DNA from: an uncultured Lachnospiraceae bacterium
GTDB lineage: Bacteria; Bacillota; Clostridia; Lachnospirales; Lachnospiraceae
Assembly (NCBI GenBank): GCA_902783095.1
Contig: CACZPX010000183.1
Coordinates: forward strand, 1 to 6,189
Direction of reading: 5' to 3'
DNA length: 6,189 bases
A program made the position numbers and the translations under genes. This document shows positions 4,904 to 6,189 of this stretch, in pieces; position 1 is the stretch's first letter, and each line of letters opens with the position of its first letter. The notes beneath the pieces were generated by a model that worked only from the letters and a program-made list of their open reading frames with translations, was not told the origin of the DNA and ran no database searches.

Positions 4904-6189
4904 ATGGCCGGACCGGTCAGACGTAAACGGGAGACAACCGGCACCAGCAGCGGTGTCAAGAAGAGGGGCGAGGGCCTGGGAACGGGCTCCGTCGGCAACA
5001 ACAGCGCAGGCGCGCAGCACGCGTCGGGCAAGCGTCCGTCGCTTTTTGGCTTCGGCAGCAGCAGGCCGCAGAGCGACTATTCGCAGGCCAACCAGGACCA
5101 TGAGCGCGACCAGAGCAGGAACGTTTCCCGCGCCGGCGGGCTGGGCGGCCTGTTAGGCGGCAAGGGGCTTTTGGCCATCGTGGCCGTCGTGGTCATCTAC
5201 TTTGTGCTGGGCAAGGGCGGCGGCCTGGGCAATCTGTTCGGCGGCGGTGATTCCGCGGCCTCCGATATGCTCTCCGGCCTCACCGGCAACGTGACCGATA
5301 CGAGTTACGGCAGCAGCGTGGCCAGCGGCAGCAGCATCTCCGATATCCTGTCCATGCTGATGGGCGGAGGCGGTACCTCCAGCAGCAGTTCCGTATCCGA
5401 GGCTTACAACAGCAGCCTGTACGAGACCAACTGGTCCGGTTCCGGCACGAGCACCGGGAACGGTCTGGATACCTCCGTGGCGACCGGCGTGCCCGCCAAG
5501 CGCACGCTGATCTACGGCGACAGCCGCGACACGGTCAACCTGATGATCTATATGTGCGGCACCGACCTGGAGTCCCGCAGCGGTGCGGCCACGTCGGATC
5601 TGCAGGAGATGCTGGCGGCTGAGGTGGGCGAAAACATCAACCTGATCATCTACACCGGCGGCTGCACCAAGTGGAACAACAACGTGATCAGCAGCAAGGT
5701 GAACCAGATCTACCAGGTGAAGGGCGGCAAGCTCTACTCCTTAAACGAAAACGCAGGCAGCGCCTCCATGACCAACCCCGACACGCTGAGCGGGTTCGTC
5801 AAATGGGTGGCGGCCAATTTCCCGGCCAACCGGAACATGCTGATCTTCTGGGATCACGGCGGCGGTTCCGTGAGCGGCTACGGCTATGACGAGAAATACA
5901 AGAACAGCGGCAGCATGTCGCTGGCCGGCATCGATACGGCGTTAAAAAACAGCGGCGTGACCTTTGACCTGGTGGGCTTTGACGCCTGCCTGATGGCCAC
6001 TGTGGAGACCGCGCTGATGCTTTCCGACTACGCGGATTACATGATCGGTTCGGAAGAAGTGGAGCCCGGCATCGGCTGGTACTACACCACCTGGCTTACG
6101 GCGCTCTCCAAAAATCCGTCCATGTCCACGCTGGAACTGGGCAAGAGCATCGCGGATTCCTTTACGCAGAAGGCTTCGAGCGTCTCCTA
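4904..6189 (+). CDS. Membrane-anchored clostripain-family (peptidase C11) cysteine protease, 3' end outside window
   Basis: The frame is open to the window edge, giving 428 residues. The start is ATG 4904 with AGGGAGG (4888-4894) 9 bases upstream. Residues 1-75 are a polar, basic cytoplasmic tail containing RRKRE and KKRGEGLGTGSVG. Residues about 88-103 (GLLAIVAVVVIYFVLG) are one membrane helix, with basic residues on the N-terminal side, so the rest should face outwards (type II). Residues 104-195 are a Gly/Ser-rich linker. The C11 domain starts near residue 209 with DTVNLMIYMCGTDLES. The catalytic pair is visible: His318 in WDHGGG and Cys362 in FDACLM, 44 residues apart, close to the 46 of characterised C11 enzymes. 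Asp360, two before the cysteine, matches the S1-pocket acid that gives Arg/Lys specificity. Lys331 or Lys333 lies where C11 enzymes self-cleave to become active. The domain is incomplete at its C-terminus. Family assignment is firm; substrate unknown. Confidence 0.95.
   Translation, partial: MAGPVRRKRETTGTSSGVKKRGEGLGTGSVGNNSAGAQHASGKRPSLFGFGSSRPQSDYSQANQDHERDQSRNVSRAGGLGGLLGGKGLLAIVAVVVIYFVLGKGGGLGNLFGGGDSAASDMLSGLTGNVTDTSYGSSVASGSSISDILSMLMGGGGTSSSSSVSEAYNSSLYETNWSGSGTSTGNGLDTSVATGVPAKRTLIYGDSRDTVNLMIYMCGTDLESRSGAATSDLQEMLAAEVGENINLIIYTGGCTKWNNNVISSKVNQIYQVKGGKLYSLNENAGSASMTNPDTLSGFVKWVAANFPANRNMLIFWDHGGGSVSGYGYDEKYKNSGSMSLAGIDTALKNSGVTFDLVGFDACLMATVETALMLSDYADYMIGSEEVEPGIGWYYTTWLTALSKNPSMSTLELGKSIADSFTQKASSVS

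Noticed and set aside
4877..5101. 74-codon - strand frame opposite the protease tail
   Set aside because: It overlaps the protease ribosome site and start, and its Ala/Arg-rich translation has no features.

Overview
The window (about 6.2 kb, GC-rich, all genes on the + strand) looks like chromosome from a GC-rich Clostridia-type Firmicute, probably gut-associated. The grounds are a clostridial-type formate--tetrahydrofolate ligase, lipoproteins with Gram-positive signal peptides, strong AGGAGG-type ribosome binding sites, sigma-A-like promoters, a DUF5050-like propeller protein and a clostripain-family (C11) protease with a GLGTGSVG-type N-terminal tail. The genus cannot be fixed from the sequence alone.

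Layout. 1-753 is the C-terminal part of formate--tetrahydrofolate ligase (fhs), cut by the left edge. A hairpin at 791-828 closes it and overlaps a candidate promoter (818-846) for the next gene. 892-1269 is a 125-residue lipoprotein of unknown function, followed by a strong intrinsic terminator (1314-1351). The 248-base gap 1270-1517 holds three hairpins in a row and then a near-consensus sigma-A promoter (TTGACC, 17 bases, TATAAT; 1431-1459). This promoter should drive a two-gene operon: a 232-residue lipoprotein (1518-2216) and, overlapping its stop codon by one base, an 868-residue secreted protein (2216-4822). The secreted protein has an N-terminal stalk-like domain, a long helical middle and a C-terminal DUF5050-like beta-propeller. 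A short gap (4823-4903) carries an extended -10 promoter and leads into a membrane-anchored C11 protease (4904 to the right edge, 428 residues visible, C-terminus missing).

How the genes relate. fhs is one-carbon housekeeping metabolism. The other four products are all predicted to act at or outside the membrane: two lipoproteins, one secreted multidomain protein and one membrane-tethered caspase-like protease. Only the 1518-4822 pair is clearly one transcription unit. The lipoprotein at 892 and the protease at 4904 appear to have their own promoters. A functional link between the propeller protein and the protease is possible from position but is not shown by the sequence. No tRNA, rRNA, CRISPR array, insertion sequence or phage gene was recognised.
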